Shown one piece after another: positions 1-8,220 of a DNA stretch of 64,000 nucleotides. Below the pieces are notes generated by a model. That model was not told the origin of the DNA and did not search any database. It saw only the letters and a list, made by a program, of their open reading frames with translations. Numbering within the stretch: position 1 is the first letter of the stretch; every line of letters starts with the position of its first letter. This DNA is from Acidobacteriota bacterium (GTDB taxonomy: Bacteria; Acidobacteriota; Terriglobia; Terriglobales; SCQP01). The DNA is taken from NCBI GenBank assembly GCA_004299485.1, contig SCQP01000001.1:434001-498000 (forward strand). The letters run 5' to 3'. The position numbers were made by a program, and so were the translations under genes.

Positions 1-264
1 GCCGCGCTGGCGCGGCTGCCGGCGCTGCTCGAGGCGGGCGGCGCGCAGTTCGTTTTTCTCGATCCACCCTATGCCGACACCCGCGTGGCCGAGCAGACGC
101 TGCTGGGGCTGCAACAGTACCCGGAAGTGCTGGCACCCGGAGGCCGCGTGGTTTGGGAGACGGCAGCGCGCACCCGCCTCCCGGAAATCCCGGGCCGCTG
201 GCGCGTGCAGCGGCGGCACCGGCAGGGCGACAGTCAGCTCGTGTTTTTTGAAATGGCATATTGA
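1..264 (+). CDS. rsmD: 16S rRNA (guanine-N2)-methyltransferase RsmD, C-terminal part
   Basis: The open frame enters from the left window edge and stops at TGA 262-264, so only the last 87 residues are seen. It contains the DPPY catalytic motif of the N2-guanine methyltransferases at about residues 22-25 of the fragment, preceded by a hydrophobic strand (FVFL). An APGGRVVWE strand follows, as in the RsmD Rossmann fold. RsmD methylates G966 of 16S rRNA using S-adenosylmethionine. The N-terminal SAM-binding half lies outside the window. Another DPPY-type methyltransferase is possible, but the spacing and the short C-terminal tail fit RsmD best. Confidence 0.75.
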   Translation, partial: AALARLPALLEAGGAQFVFLDPPYADTRVAEQTLLGLQQYPEVLAPGGRVVWETAARTRLPEIPGRWRVQRRHRQGDSQLVFFEMAY

Positions 265-369
265 ACCCGACTTTGCCGGCGGCGTCAAGCGGCTCCGGCG
301 GGCAGCCCCGCTGCGCCCGAGCCGGCGCCTTGTTTTCGCGGCGGCGCGGGTGTAACAAAGAGCTTGGCC

Positions 370-660
370 ATGGAACCGTATCCGCAAACAAGCTCAACCG
401 CAGCGCCGGCGCCACGTCCGGGGAACCAGGAAGCGCCTGAACAGGAGGCGGCGTTTTTCTTCGGCCTTTTCCTGCGCGGCTACAGCTATCAGGAGTTGCG
501 GCAAGACATCGAAGTGCCGGCGGAAGTGCAGAATGAATGGCGCCGCACCTCGGCCCGCGATCCCAGCTTCGCCTCCGTGGCCGGGCAAATGCTCGCCTAT
601 CGGCGCCGCGTGCTCGCCATCTTTCAGTCTTTAATCGCCGCCGAGAGCCCGATTCAGTAG
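370..660 (+). CDS. Small conserved-looking hypothetical protein
   Basis: This 96-residue protein starts at ATG 370; a TTG two codons upstream is a less likely start. The first 30 residues are Pro/Ala/Gln-rich and probably disordered. A compact helical region follows, with FFFGLFLRGYSYQEL and then a helix containing EVPAEVQNEW, which could form a helix-turn-helix-like pair, and a terminal amphipathic helix. I do not recognise the family. The frame shows natural codon use. The gene is separated by 105 bp from rsmD and converges with the zinc-ribbon gene downstream. A small DNA- or RNA-binding role is only a guess. Confidence 0.5.
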   Translation: MEPYPQTSSTAAPAPRPGNQEAPEQEAAFFFGLFLRGYSYQELRQDIEVPAEVQNEWRRTSARDPSFASVAGQMLAYRRRVLAIFQSLIAAESPIQ

Positions 661-679
661 CGGCGCTGGGCCGCGGGCC

Positions 680-877
680 CTATTCCGTAGGAGCGGCGGC
701 CTTGCCCGACCCCTGGCCCCCGGCCTCTGTCCCCTGAATAAAATCCCAGCCGCCGCGGCCGCACTTGTTGCGGCACTCCGGCAGCACCTGCCCGGCGGAA
801 AACTGTCCCGGCAGCTTGCATACGCTGCACCAGTAAATGCCCGTCTGCGGGGCCACGACTCCAGGTTTCAAGGCCAT
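680..877 (-). CDS. Small zinc-ribbon protein
   Basis: This 65-residue protein starts at ATG 877 with a good AGGAG ribosome binding site about 8 bases upstream. That start is preferred over the longer open frame that begins at 967 inside gph. The core has a CSVC pair followed about 17 residues later by CRNKC, which would bind one zinc ion as a rubredoxin-like ribbon. The tail is Gly/Ala-rich. It lies 29 bp downstream of gph on the same strand and may be cotranscribed. Function is unknown; such ribbons often mediate protein or nucleic-acid contacts. Confidence 0.6.
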   Translation of the reverse strand: MALKPGVVAPQTGIYWCSVCKLPGQFSAGQVLPECRNKCGRGGWDFIQGTEAGGQGSGKAAAPTE

Positions 878-906
878 AGCGGTTTCTCCTGCGCTCCTCG
901 ACGCTT

Positions 907-1605
907 CTATTTTTTCATGGCTGCGAGCAGACCGGCGGTGAGTTCGGCAAAGGTATCCGCTTGCCAATCGGGCGGTTGCAGCCGTAAACTTTCGGGCGCG
1001 AAGCCATAGCTGACGCCGGCCGTCCAGGTGCCGGCGTTGCGGCCGGCGAGTACGTCCACCGCGGAATCACCGATCATCACCGTTTGCCGGGGTTCGGCGC
1101 GGCATTCCTGGAGCAGGGTGTGAATGCCGACGGGATCGGGCTTTTTCTGTTCGAAACTGTTGCCGCCATAGACGGCAGCCAGCAGGCCGGCGATGCCGAG
1201 GTGGGCTACGATTTCCTGGCTCGGCCGCACGGGTTTGTTGGTCAGCACGGCCAGGCGCGCGCCGGCGGCGGCGAGCGCCCGCAAGCCTGGCTCTACTCCC
1301 GGGTACAATACGGTGAAATCGAGCTTGTGCGCCGCGTAGTAAACCAGAAAGAGCTCAACCGCGCGAGCACTCAAGGCGGCATCGGCCTCGCTCAGGGCCG
1401 GCGCCGGCTGGGGCGGGCGGCTGCGATCCGGAGGCGGCGCCAGCCCGAGAGAGCGTTGCATCAGCAACGCCGCGCCATCGCCGACGTTGGCGCCCACGAT
1501 GGCTTCCGGCAGCGGCGCCCGGCCGAGTTCCTGCAGCGCGCCATTCACGCTCTGCACGAGATCGGCGCGCGAGTCGATCAGGGTGCCGTCGAGATCAAAA
1601 ATCAA
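907..1605 (-). CDS. gph: Phosphoglycolate phosphatase-like HAD hydrolase
   Basis: This is a HAD-superfamily phosphatase. Motif I is DLDGT at residues 4-8 (nucleophile Asp4), motif II is the LTNKP segment, the motif III lysine is in the EQKKPDP region, and motif IV is GDSAVDV. The helical cap between motif I and II matches subfamily IA enzymes such as phosphoglycolate phosphatase. The usual start would lie a few residues before IFDLDGT. Only TTG 1605 or rare CTG codons are available, and the frame stays open upstream towards tatA with no ATG or GTG, so the true start is uncertain. Exact substrate is inferred from family only. Confidence 0.75.
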   Translation of the reverse strand: MIFDLDGTLIDSRADLVQSVNGALQELGRAPLPEAIVGANVGDGAALLMQRSLGLAPPPDRSRPPQPAPALSEADAALSARAVELFLVYYAAHKLDFTVLYPGVEPGLRALAAAGARLAVLTNKPVRPSQEIVAHLGIAGLLAAVYGGNSFEQKKPDPVGIHTLLQECRAEPRQTVMIGDSAVDVLAGRNAGTWTAGVSYGFAPESLRLQPPDWQADTFAELTAGLLAAMKK

Positions 1606-1691
1606 CAGGGCTTGGCCCGCTTGCAGGCGCAGAGTCGCTGGAACTTGCGGCGGGCCGCTGAAACCGGCAGGGGAAGATGGCGCGCGGATAG

Positions 1692-1892
1692 CTATTTCTT
1701 TTCTTCCGCGGTGGCAGGCGCTTTTGCCGGCTCCTGGCCCTGCGCTTTCGCCTCAGACATGGACTTCTTAAACTCCCGAATGCTTTCGCCAATGCCGCGG
1801 CCCAGTTCCGGAAGCTTCTTGGGGCCAAAAATCAGCAAGCAGATCACCAGGATGATGATCAGGTGTTCGGGTCGGAAAATGCCGTCAAACAT
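1692..1892 (-). CDS. tatA: Sec-independent translocase subunit TatA/TatE
   Basis: This 66-residue protein has one N-terminal membrane helix (HLIIILVICLLIFGPKKLPEL). The FGPKKLPELGRGIG hinge and the following amphipathic helix are diagnostic of TatA/TatB, and the short acidic/lysine tail fits TatA. The start at ATG 1892 has GAGAGG upstream; the open frame extends to 1973 without support. TatA forms the pore-like part of the twin-arginine translocase in the inner membrane. No tatC is in the window. It is transcribed divergently from groESL. Confidence 0.88.
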   Translation of the reverse strand: MFDGIFRPEHLIIILVICLLIFGPKKLPELGRGIGESIREFKKSMSEAKAQGQEPAKAPATAEEKK

Positions 1893-1982
1893 GGGTACAC
1901 CTCTCACCACCCAGAGCCGGCGCGAGTGGCTGCATTGAGTATAGCTCATGCCGTCAGCCACGGCGGCACCCATCTGCGGGGA

Positions 1983-2012
1983 TTGACCGCCAAGCTACTT
2001 ACCGGATATCAT
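1983..2012 (+). promoter_or_regulatory. Sigma-70-type promoter of groESL
   Basis: TTGACC at 1983-1988 and TATCAT at 2007-2012, spaced 18 bases, lie directly upstream of the CIRCE operator. The placement lets bound HrcA block transcription start. This is a pattern call. Confidence 0.55.
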
Positions 2013-2038
2013 TAGCACTCGTGAGGGGAGAGTGCTAA
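2012..2038 (+). promoter_or_regulatory. CIRCE operator (HrcA binding site)
   Basis: TTAGCACTC-N9-GAGTGCTAA is a perfect match to the CIRCE inverted repeat, 68 bases before groES. In known systems the HrcA repressor binds it and is released on heat shock, when GroEL is titrated by unfolded protein. No hrcA gene lies in the window. Confidence 0.97.
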
Positions 2039-2106
2039 TCGCACCCTGCCCGGTGAACTTCGAACCAGGCAGGGTCCTTTCCCGCAAATTCTAAGGAGAA
2101 CTACTC

Positions 2107-2400
2107 ATGGCCAAAGTACGACCACTACACGACCGCTTGCTGGTCAAGCGGATCGAGGACAAAGAGACGATGCGTGGCGGAATTATTATTCCCGACACGG
2201 CCAAGGAAAAGCCGCAGGAGGGCGAGGTCATTGCCGTCGGCAAGGGCAAGGTCACCGAAGACGGCAAGGTGCTGCCGCTGGACGTGAAGGAAGGCGACCG
2301 CATTCTGTTTGGCAAGTACTCGGGCAGTGAAATCAAGCTGGACGGCGAAGAACTGCTCATTCTGCGCGAGGAAGAAGTGCTGGGCGTGCTCAGCAAGTAA
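2107..2400 (+). CDS. groES: Co-chaperonin GroES
   Basis: This 97-residue 10-kDa chaperonin starts [10 protein letters not shown] and ends with the conserved [11 protein letters not shown] strand. The mobile loop that binds GroEL is around residues 17-32 ([14 protein letters not shown]). Ribosome binding site AAGGAG lies 9 bases before ATG 2107. It caps the GroEL ring during ATP-driven folding in the cytoplasm. First gene of the CIRCE-controlled groESL operon, 30 bp before groEL. Confidence 0.98.
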   Translation: MAKVRPLHDRLLVKRIEDKETMRGGIIIPDTAKEKPQEGEVIAVGKGKVTEDGKVLPLDVKEGDRILFGKYSGSEIKLDGEELLILREEEVLGVLSK

Positions 2401-4068
<1,668 letters not shown>

Positions 4069-4070
4069 CC

Positions 4071-4091
4071 AGCTAGTAGCTAGTAGCTAGT
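4071..4091 (+). repeat. Tandem 7-mer, three copies
   Basis: AGCTAGT is repeated three times head to tail between the groEL stop codon and its terminator. No function is evident. It adds in-frame TAG triplets downstream of the natural stop, which may be coincidental or a read-through safeguard. Confidence 0.7.
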
Positions 4092-4093
4092 AA

Positions 4094-4126
4094 GGCGGCG
4101 GCGCTTCGGCGCCGCCGCCTTTTTTA
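4094..4126 (+). terminator. Rho-independent terminator of groESL
   Basis: An 11-bp GC-only stem (GGCGGCGGCGC / GCGCCGCCGCC) is closed by a stable TTCG tetraloop and followed by six T residues. It lies 26 bases after the groEL stop. Confidence 0.93.
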
Positions 4127-4173
4127 TTCTGCGGCCCCAGATCGAGTTGGCAGCGCCGATACTATTAACCTAC

Positions 4174-4428
4174 GTGAAGACCAACCGCGCCGCCGAAATC
4201 GAACGTGCCCGCAAAGAGCAGATCCGCTCTGCAAGCGGCAAGCCACCACGTGATGCCGCGGCCATAGAGCGGCACCGCATGCTGGAACAGACGAGAGTAG
4301 ACTGGCTCGAAACCGCAACCGAACCCGAGGTCGTCCGGGAACTCACTCGCCACGGTTGGCCGCCCGGGACCGAGCGGCACGAGCGTATTTTGGAGCTTTT
4401 CCGTGAGCTACGAGCATCGCGTCGGTAG
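4174..4428 (+). CDS. Hypothetical small helical protein
   Basis: An open frame of 84 residues runs from GTG 4174 (TTG 4147 is also possible). It is charged and apparently all-helical, with RAAEIERARKEQIR early and HERILELFRELRASRR at the end. No known family is recognised and there is no clear ribosome binding site. Its last 86 bases overlap the 3' end of the opposite-strand gene ending at 4343, which also looks protein-like. One of the two may therefore be spurious. Confidence 0.35.
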   Translation: MKTNRAAEIERARKEQIRSASGKPPRDAAAIERHRMLEQTRVDWLETATEPEVVRELTRHGWPPGTERHERILELFRELRASRR

Positions 4429-4549
4429 CTTCCAAAAACCGGCGATGGTCTTCTGCCTTCTGCTCCTCGGTCCAGTTCGCCTGCGCCTCTTCGATCAGGC
4501 GGGCCCACTCCGCCGCCACTGCCTCTAGCTTCGGATTGCTACGCCTCAT
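4343..4549 (-). CDS. Hypothetical small charged protein
   Basis: This 68-residue frame starts MRRSNPKLEAVAAEWARL and is rich in Ala, Glu and Arg with regular amphipathic helix patterning. It ends in a basic segment (KYARAARSRAANRGE), as in small DNA- or RNA-associated proteins. ATG 4549 is an internal start of a longer open frame, chosen because the upstream residues look non-coding. It lies 16 bp downstream of the pgsA stop on the same strand. Function unknown. It overlaps the opposite-strand frame 4174-4428 tail to tail. Confidence 0.45.
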   Translation of the reverse strand: MRRSNPKLEAVAAEWARLIEEAQANWTEEQKAEDHRRFLEATDAMLVAHGKAPKYARAARSRAANRGE

Positions 4550-4565
4550 ACCGTCATAATACTGC

Positions 4566-5198
4566 CTATTCGGTGCGGGCGGGCTGGCGGCGCGCGACCG
4601 CGGCAGTACTCTCGCGGCGGCGCCGCTTGACACTGTCGTCGATCTGCCGCCAGAAGCGCCAGAAGTAGATGGAACCGGAAAGCAGCGCCACAATCACTAC
4701 TGCCCAGAGGGCAATTTTGCCGAGCAGGCGCACATCGACGCCCCAGCCGAACAGGTACAGCGTGCCGTATTTGACCGCGACGATGATGATGCAGACCGCC
4801 ACCACCTGGCTGACCATCTTCAGCTTGCCCCATTCGTTGGCCGCGATCGTAAAGCCTTGCGTGGCCGCCACGCTGCGCAGGCCGCTGACGGCAAACTCCC
4901 GGCCGATGATAATGACTACCATCCAGGCAGGCACCAGTGCCGAGTCGATCTGCACCAGGGAGATGAAGGCGGCGGCAATCAGGAGCTTGTCGGCAATAGG
5001 ATCAAGCAGCATACCCAGGGTGGTCACCTGGCCACGGCGGCGGGCAAGATAGCCATCCAACAGATCGGTAATGGCGGCGGCCAGAAAAATGGCCGTGGCA
5101 TAAATTTCGCGGTTGGGCAGGCGGGTACTGAACAGGGCCGCGATCAGCAGCGGGATCAAGAAGATGCGCAGCACCGTCAGAGCGTTGGGAAGATTCAC
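4566..5198 (-). CDS. pgsA: CDP-diacylglycerol-glycerol-3-phosphate 3-phosphatidyltransferase
   Basis: This 210-residue inner-membrane enzyme carries the CDP-alcohol phosphatidyltransferase signature DG-x2-AR-x8-G-x3-D-x3-D: DGYLARRRGQVTTLG followed by MLLDPIAD, at about residues 48-70. Several hydrophobic helices follow. It makes phosphatidylglycerophosphate, the first step to phosphatidylglycerol and cardiolipin. The start is GTG 5198 (VNLPNALTVLRIFLIPLL), with a GAGAAAGGTGG stretch just upstream. The ATG at 5264 adds 22 residues unlike the family. The C-terminal 20 residues are unusually Arg-rich. Confidence 0.9.
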   Translation of the reverse strand: MNLPNALTVLRIFLIPLLIAALFSTRLPNREIYATAIFLAAAITDLLDGYLARRRGQVTTLGMLLDPIADKLLIAAAFISLVQIDSALVPAWMVVIIIGREFAVSGLRSVAATQGFTIAANEWGKLKMVSQVVAVCIIIVAVKYGTLYLFGWGVDVRLLGKIALWAVVIVALLSGSIYFWRFWRQIDDSVKRRRRESTAAVARRQPARTE

Positions 5199-5262
5199 GT
5201 CACCACCTTTCTCATTTGAACCCAGCCGGGGCCGCAGGTCAAACCTCCGTTCGGGCAGTGTC

Positions 5263-6456
5263 ATGGCCGCCGTTGCGGCCGCGCTGGTGCTGGTCAGTCT
5301 GGCCGGGGCGACACCGCCCCGGCTGGGCTTCGCCTATTTCTATAAACCTCCGCTCGATCACACGCCGGCTGCGTTCGTCGCGCAGCACTTTCAGCTTATT
5401 CTGCTGACCCACGGCGATGAGGCCTACGCGGCCAGGCTGCGGCGCGACGGCTATGCCGGCCCGATTCTGCAAACCGTAGCCGCCAATGAAGCCGAAGGCC
5501 CCGGCCCCTATGCCAACGCCAAGGCCCACTGCGACGCGCACTACCAGCCCTACCGGCGCACGGTCGCCGACCGCCGGGACGTGTTTTGCCGTCAGATTCA
5601 TCCTCACGAAAGCTGGTTCCTGCACAACCGCAGAGGTCAGCGGCTGTATACGCGCTGGCGGTCTGGCGATGGCGTCTGGCGCACGGTGTATGCAATGAAT
5701 CCGGCGAGCCGCGGCTGGCGCCAGTTCCTGATCGCACGCCTGCGCCAGTACCGCCAGCAGCTCGATTTTGACGGTTTTTTCTTCGACAACGTGGATCTGA
5801 GCCGCACCCGGCTGTTGCGGCAGGTCGATGATCCGGATGGGCTCGAGGAGTTCTCCAGTGATGCGGCATTTCGCGCGGCCGTCGCCGGCTATCTGCAGGC
5901 CGTCCGCGCCGCACTGCCGGGCGTCCGGCTGTGGGCCAACCTGACCGAGGATCCCGAACAGCGCGGCGGGTGGGAGGGCTACTTGCCCGCGCTCGATGGC
6001 ATTATGGTCGAGGATTTTGCGCTGGGCTGGAAACGTACGGCGCTCTCGCCGCCTGCCCGCATGGCGCAGTTGGCCAACATCCAGGCAGCCCTGCAACTGG
6101 GCAAGCGCGTGCTGCTGGTCGTGCAAGGCGCACCCCAGGATGAGCAGCGCCGCCGCTTCACCCTGGCGCTGGCCTGGGCGTTGCTGCCGCCGCAAGGCGG
6201 CCTCTACTACCGCTACAATGACGGCGCCACCAATGCGTACCGCCAGGTCTGGTGGTCGCCGCTGTATGCGTTCACGCCCCCGGCCGCCATCGGCCCGCTG
6301 CGGTGTCAGGATACGCACTGCCGGCGGCCGTATCCCGGCGGCGTGCTGGAGCTGGATTTGGCGCAGGCCCGGCTGCACCTGCCGCCCCAGTGGTTTGCCG
6401 CGGTCACTCCAGCCCGTAACGGGCGACATACAGCGCGGCCTCCAGCCGGTCGCTGA
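5263..6456 (+). CDS. Secreted putative glycoside hydrolase (GHL15/GH114-like TIM barrel)
   Basis: This 397-residue protein starts with a short signal-like segment (MAAVAAALVLVSLAGA, start ATG 5263). The fold looks like a TIM barrel of the hypothetical glycosyl hydrolase family 15 type: RLGFAYFYKP at strand 1, a YAMNPASRGW segment, FDGFFFDNVDLS with paired Asp near residue 170, and GIMVEDFALGWKR near 250. Acidic residues at strand ends (D in DGFFFDN, E in VEDF) are candidate catalytic residues. It stands at the edge of the exopolysaccharide locus, so a role in trimming or modifying the polymer is a reasonable inference. Its 3' end overlaps the convergent LuxR gene by 53 bp. Confidence 0.6.
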   Translation: MAAVAAALVLVSLAGATPPRLGFAYFYKPPLDHTPAAFVAQHFQLILLTHGDEAYAARLRRDGYAGPILQTVAANEAEGPGPYANAKAHCDAHYQPYRRTVADRRDVFCRQIHPHESWFLHNRRGQRLYTRWRSGDGVWRTVYAMNPASRGWRQFLIARLRQYRQQLDFDGFFFDNVDLSRTRLLRQVDDPDGLEEFSSDAAFRAAVAGYLQAVRAALPGVRLWANLTEDPEQRGGWEGYLPALDGIMVEDFALGWKRTALSPPARMAQLANIQAALQLGKRVLLVVQGAPQDEQRRRFTLALAWALLPPQGGLYYRYNDGATNAYRQVWWSPLYAFTPPAAIGPLRCQDTHCRRPYPGGVLELDLAQARLHLPPQWFAAVTPARNGRHTARPPAGR

Positions 6457-7015
6457 CATGCAGCTTCTGGAATGCCCGGTTGAGGTGGGATTTCACTGTG
6501 GTCTCGCTGATCGCCAGTTGCGCGGCTATTTCCTTATTCCGCTTGCCCTGGGTGAGCGCCTCGAGCACGCTCAGCTCGCGCGGCGTCAGCTTGTTGGCCG
6601 TGCCCCCGCCCGCCGGGTGCATGACGGTCAGAGCCACTTTACGGTCAGCCCATAACTCTCCCGCATGCACGCTTCGGATGGCCTTGACCAGCAGCGGCAG
6701 CGGACTCTCCCAATCCAGATAGCCGCAGGCGCCGGCGCGCAAGGCCCGCGCCGCCAGCGCAGGGCGGTTTTCCCCGAGCACGAGCACGCGCGCCCCGGCG
6801 CGCTGGCACCACTGGCCCAGCCGTGTCCAGCCGCTGTAGTCCTGGGGAACGGCGGTCAATAGGACCTCGGCCGACGCCGGCACCCCGCCGGTGCCCGGCA
6901 CCACCTGCAGTCCCGGCGTGGCGCTGAGGGCGGCGGCCAGCAGTTGATTCCACAGTTCCGAAGGCAGGCACAGACGGATGCGGATGGGAGCATGCAGTTG
7001 CGTGGTGGGGGACAT
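6404..7015 (-). CDS. LuxR/NarL-type regulator with degenerate receiver domain
   Basis: The C-terminal third is a clear LuxR-type HTH (LTPRELSVLEALTQGKRNKEIA, then SETTVKSHLNRAFQKL). The N-terminal domain has the receiver outline (RVLVLGENRPALAARALRAGACGYLDWE), but the strand that should carry the phospho-acceptor Asp reads EVLLTAVPQ and the N-terminal acidic pair is absent, so phosphorylation is unlikely. Start ATG 7015 gives 203 residues; in-frame starts at 7072 (ATG) and 7078 (GTG, behind AGG) extend it. It is divergent from the exopolysaccharide operon that begins at 7176 and is its most likely regulator, by context only. Confidence 0.8.
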   Translation of the reverse strand: MSPTTQLHAPIRIRLCLPSELWNQLLAAALSATPGLQVVPGTGGVPASAEVLLTAVPQDYSGWTRLGQWCQRAGARVLVLGENRPALAARALRAGACGYLDWESPLPLLVKAIRSVHAGELWADRKVALTVMHPAGGGTANKLTPRELSVLEALTQGKRNKEIAAQLAISETTVKSHLNRAFQKLHVSDRLEAALYVARYGLE

Positions 7016-7058
7016 TGCCGATTCGATGCACCTTGGTGCGATCCGGCTCTCCTTCCAA

Positions 7059-7102
7059 GGTTGCAATTCCATCCCCACCTATTTTGTTGTGCGGTTGCAA
7101 CC
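7059..7102. promoter_or_regulatory. Two GGTTGCAA sites upstream of the exopolysaccharide operon
   Basis: GGTTGCAA occurs at 7059-7066 and again at 7093-7100, where it extends to the perfect palindrome GGTTGCAACC. The 34-base spacing is close to three helical turns. The sites lie between the LuxR gene and the OPX gene and are candidate operators for that regulator. If the LuxR gene starts at 7072 or 7078, the first copy is inside it. Confidence 0.35.
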
Positions 7103-7175
7103 TCCGGGGAATTGTTCTCTGACCAGCAGCTTTCTACGCTGGAGTTGTTGGTAAACCGGCTTTCTGGGAGGGCGC

Positions 7176-8198
7176 GTGCGACAGACGATTACAGCGGCAG
7201 TTTTCATCATCCTCGGAATGGCGGCGGCGAGTTTTGCCGGCGCGCAAGTGCTCACGGAACGGACGCTGGCCACGCCGTCGCCAAGCGAGGCTGCGCCTGA
7301 AGCCACTCCCACCACGTTGTGGGGCAGCGCGGCGACGGCGGATCCGGTCGGTGCGGGCGATCTGCTGGATGTGCGCGTTTTCGGGCAGCCGCAGTTGAGC
7401 GGCAGCCTGCGGGTGGCGGCGGATGGGGTGATCGCACCACCGTTTCTGAACAGCCTTCCGGTGGCGGGCAAAACCCCGTTGGCGATTCAAGCCGAGCTGG
7501 CGAACGCCTACAGCACGCTGCTGAAGCATCCACTGGTCAGCGTGCGGCTGCTGCAGAACAACAGCCGCAAAGTAAGCATCAACGGCGTAGTGCCGCGGCC
7601 GGGGGTATACGCCTTCAGCGGCGAACTCAGCCTGTTGCAGGCGCTGGCGATGGCGGGCGGGGTGGATCCCTCCAAGGCGAGCACCAGGATTCTGCTCTTT
7701 CACCAGCCGCCGGTGACGATGCGCAAGGGGGAGGGCGGCAAGCTGATCTACACCGCCAACAGCGTGCTGCAGACGATTGACATCGCCCGCATTGGCACCG
7801 ACCCGGCGCTGGACCAGCTCCTTGAGCCCGGCGACGTGATTGATGTGCAGCCGGTGCGGCAGGTGTACCTGTCGGGGGATGTGCTGCATCCGGGGGCGGC
7901 GCCGCTGGTGCCCGACATGACGCTCGCCCAGCTCATCAGCTCCGCCGGCGGCTTTCTGCCGCAGGCAGATCACACCGTGCGGGTATTGCGGCTGCAGCCC
8001 AACGGCCAGCGGCGCACGCTCGTCGTCAATGTCGACGGGGCGCAACGGACGCAACAGCCGGAGTTGAAAATGGCGGCGGATGACATCGTGCTGGTGTCGG
8101 GCTCGGTGGTCCGCATGGCCGGACTGGAACTGCTTGACTTTTTCACCGCTTCCGGACGCTGGCGCGTGCAGCAAACGGTAGCCAATCACGTCTGGTAA
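7176..8198 (+). CDS. Polysaccharide export protein (Wza/OPX family)
   Basis: This 340-residue protein has an N-terminal signal peptide ending near SFAGAQ. A Poly_export (PES) domain follows at about 50-130 (GAGDLLDVRVFGQPQLSG ... VAADG), then SLBB-type repeats (KVSINGVVPRPGVYAF; QVYLSGDVLHPGAAPL). It forms the periplasmic/outer-membrane exit for polysaccharide together with the Wzz/kinase next door. Unlike classical Wza there is no lipobox cysteine after the signal peptide. Start GTG 7176 has GGGAGG 7 bases upstream. First gene of the plus-strand exopolysaccharide operon. Confidence 0.9.
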   Translation: MRQTITAAVFIILGMAAASFAGAQVLTERTLATPSPSEAAPEATPTTLWGSAATADPVGAGDLLDVRVFGQPQLSGSLRVAADGVIAPPFLNSLPVAGKTPLAIQAELANAYSTLLKHPLVSVRLLQNNSRKVSINGVVPRPGVYAFSGELSLLQALAMAGGVDPSKASTRILLFHQPPVTMRKGEGGKLIYTANSVLQTIDIARIGTDPALDQLLEPGDVIDVQPVRQVYLSGDVLHPGAAPLVPDMTLAQLISSAGGFLPQADHTVRVLRLQPNGQRRTLVVNVDGAQRTQQPELKMAADDIVLVSGSVVRMAGLELLDFFTASGRWRVQQTVANHVW

Positions 8199-8220
8199 CC
8201 CCCTGTGCTGCGAGGCCCCC

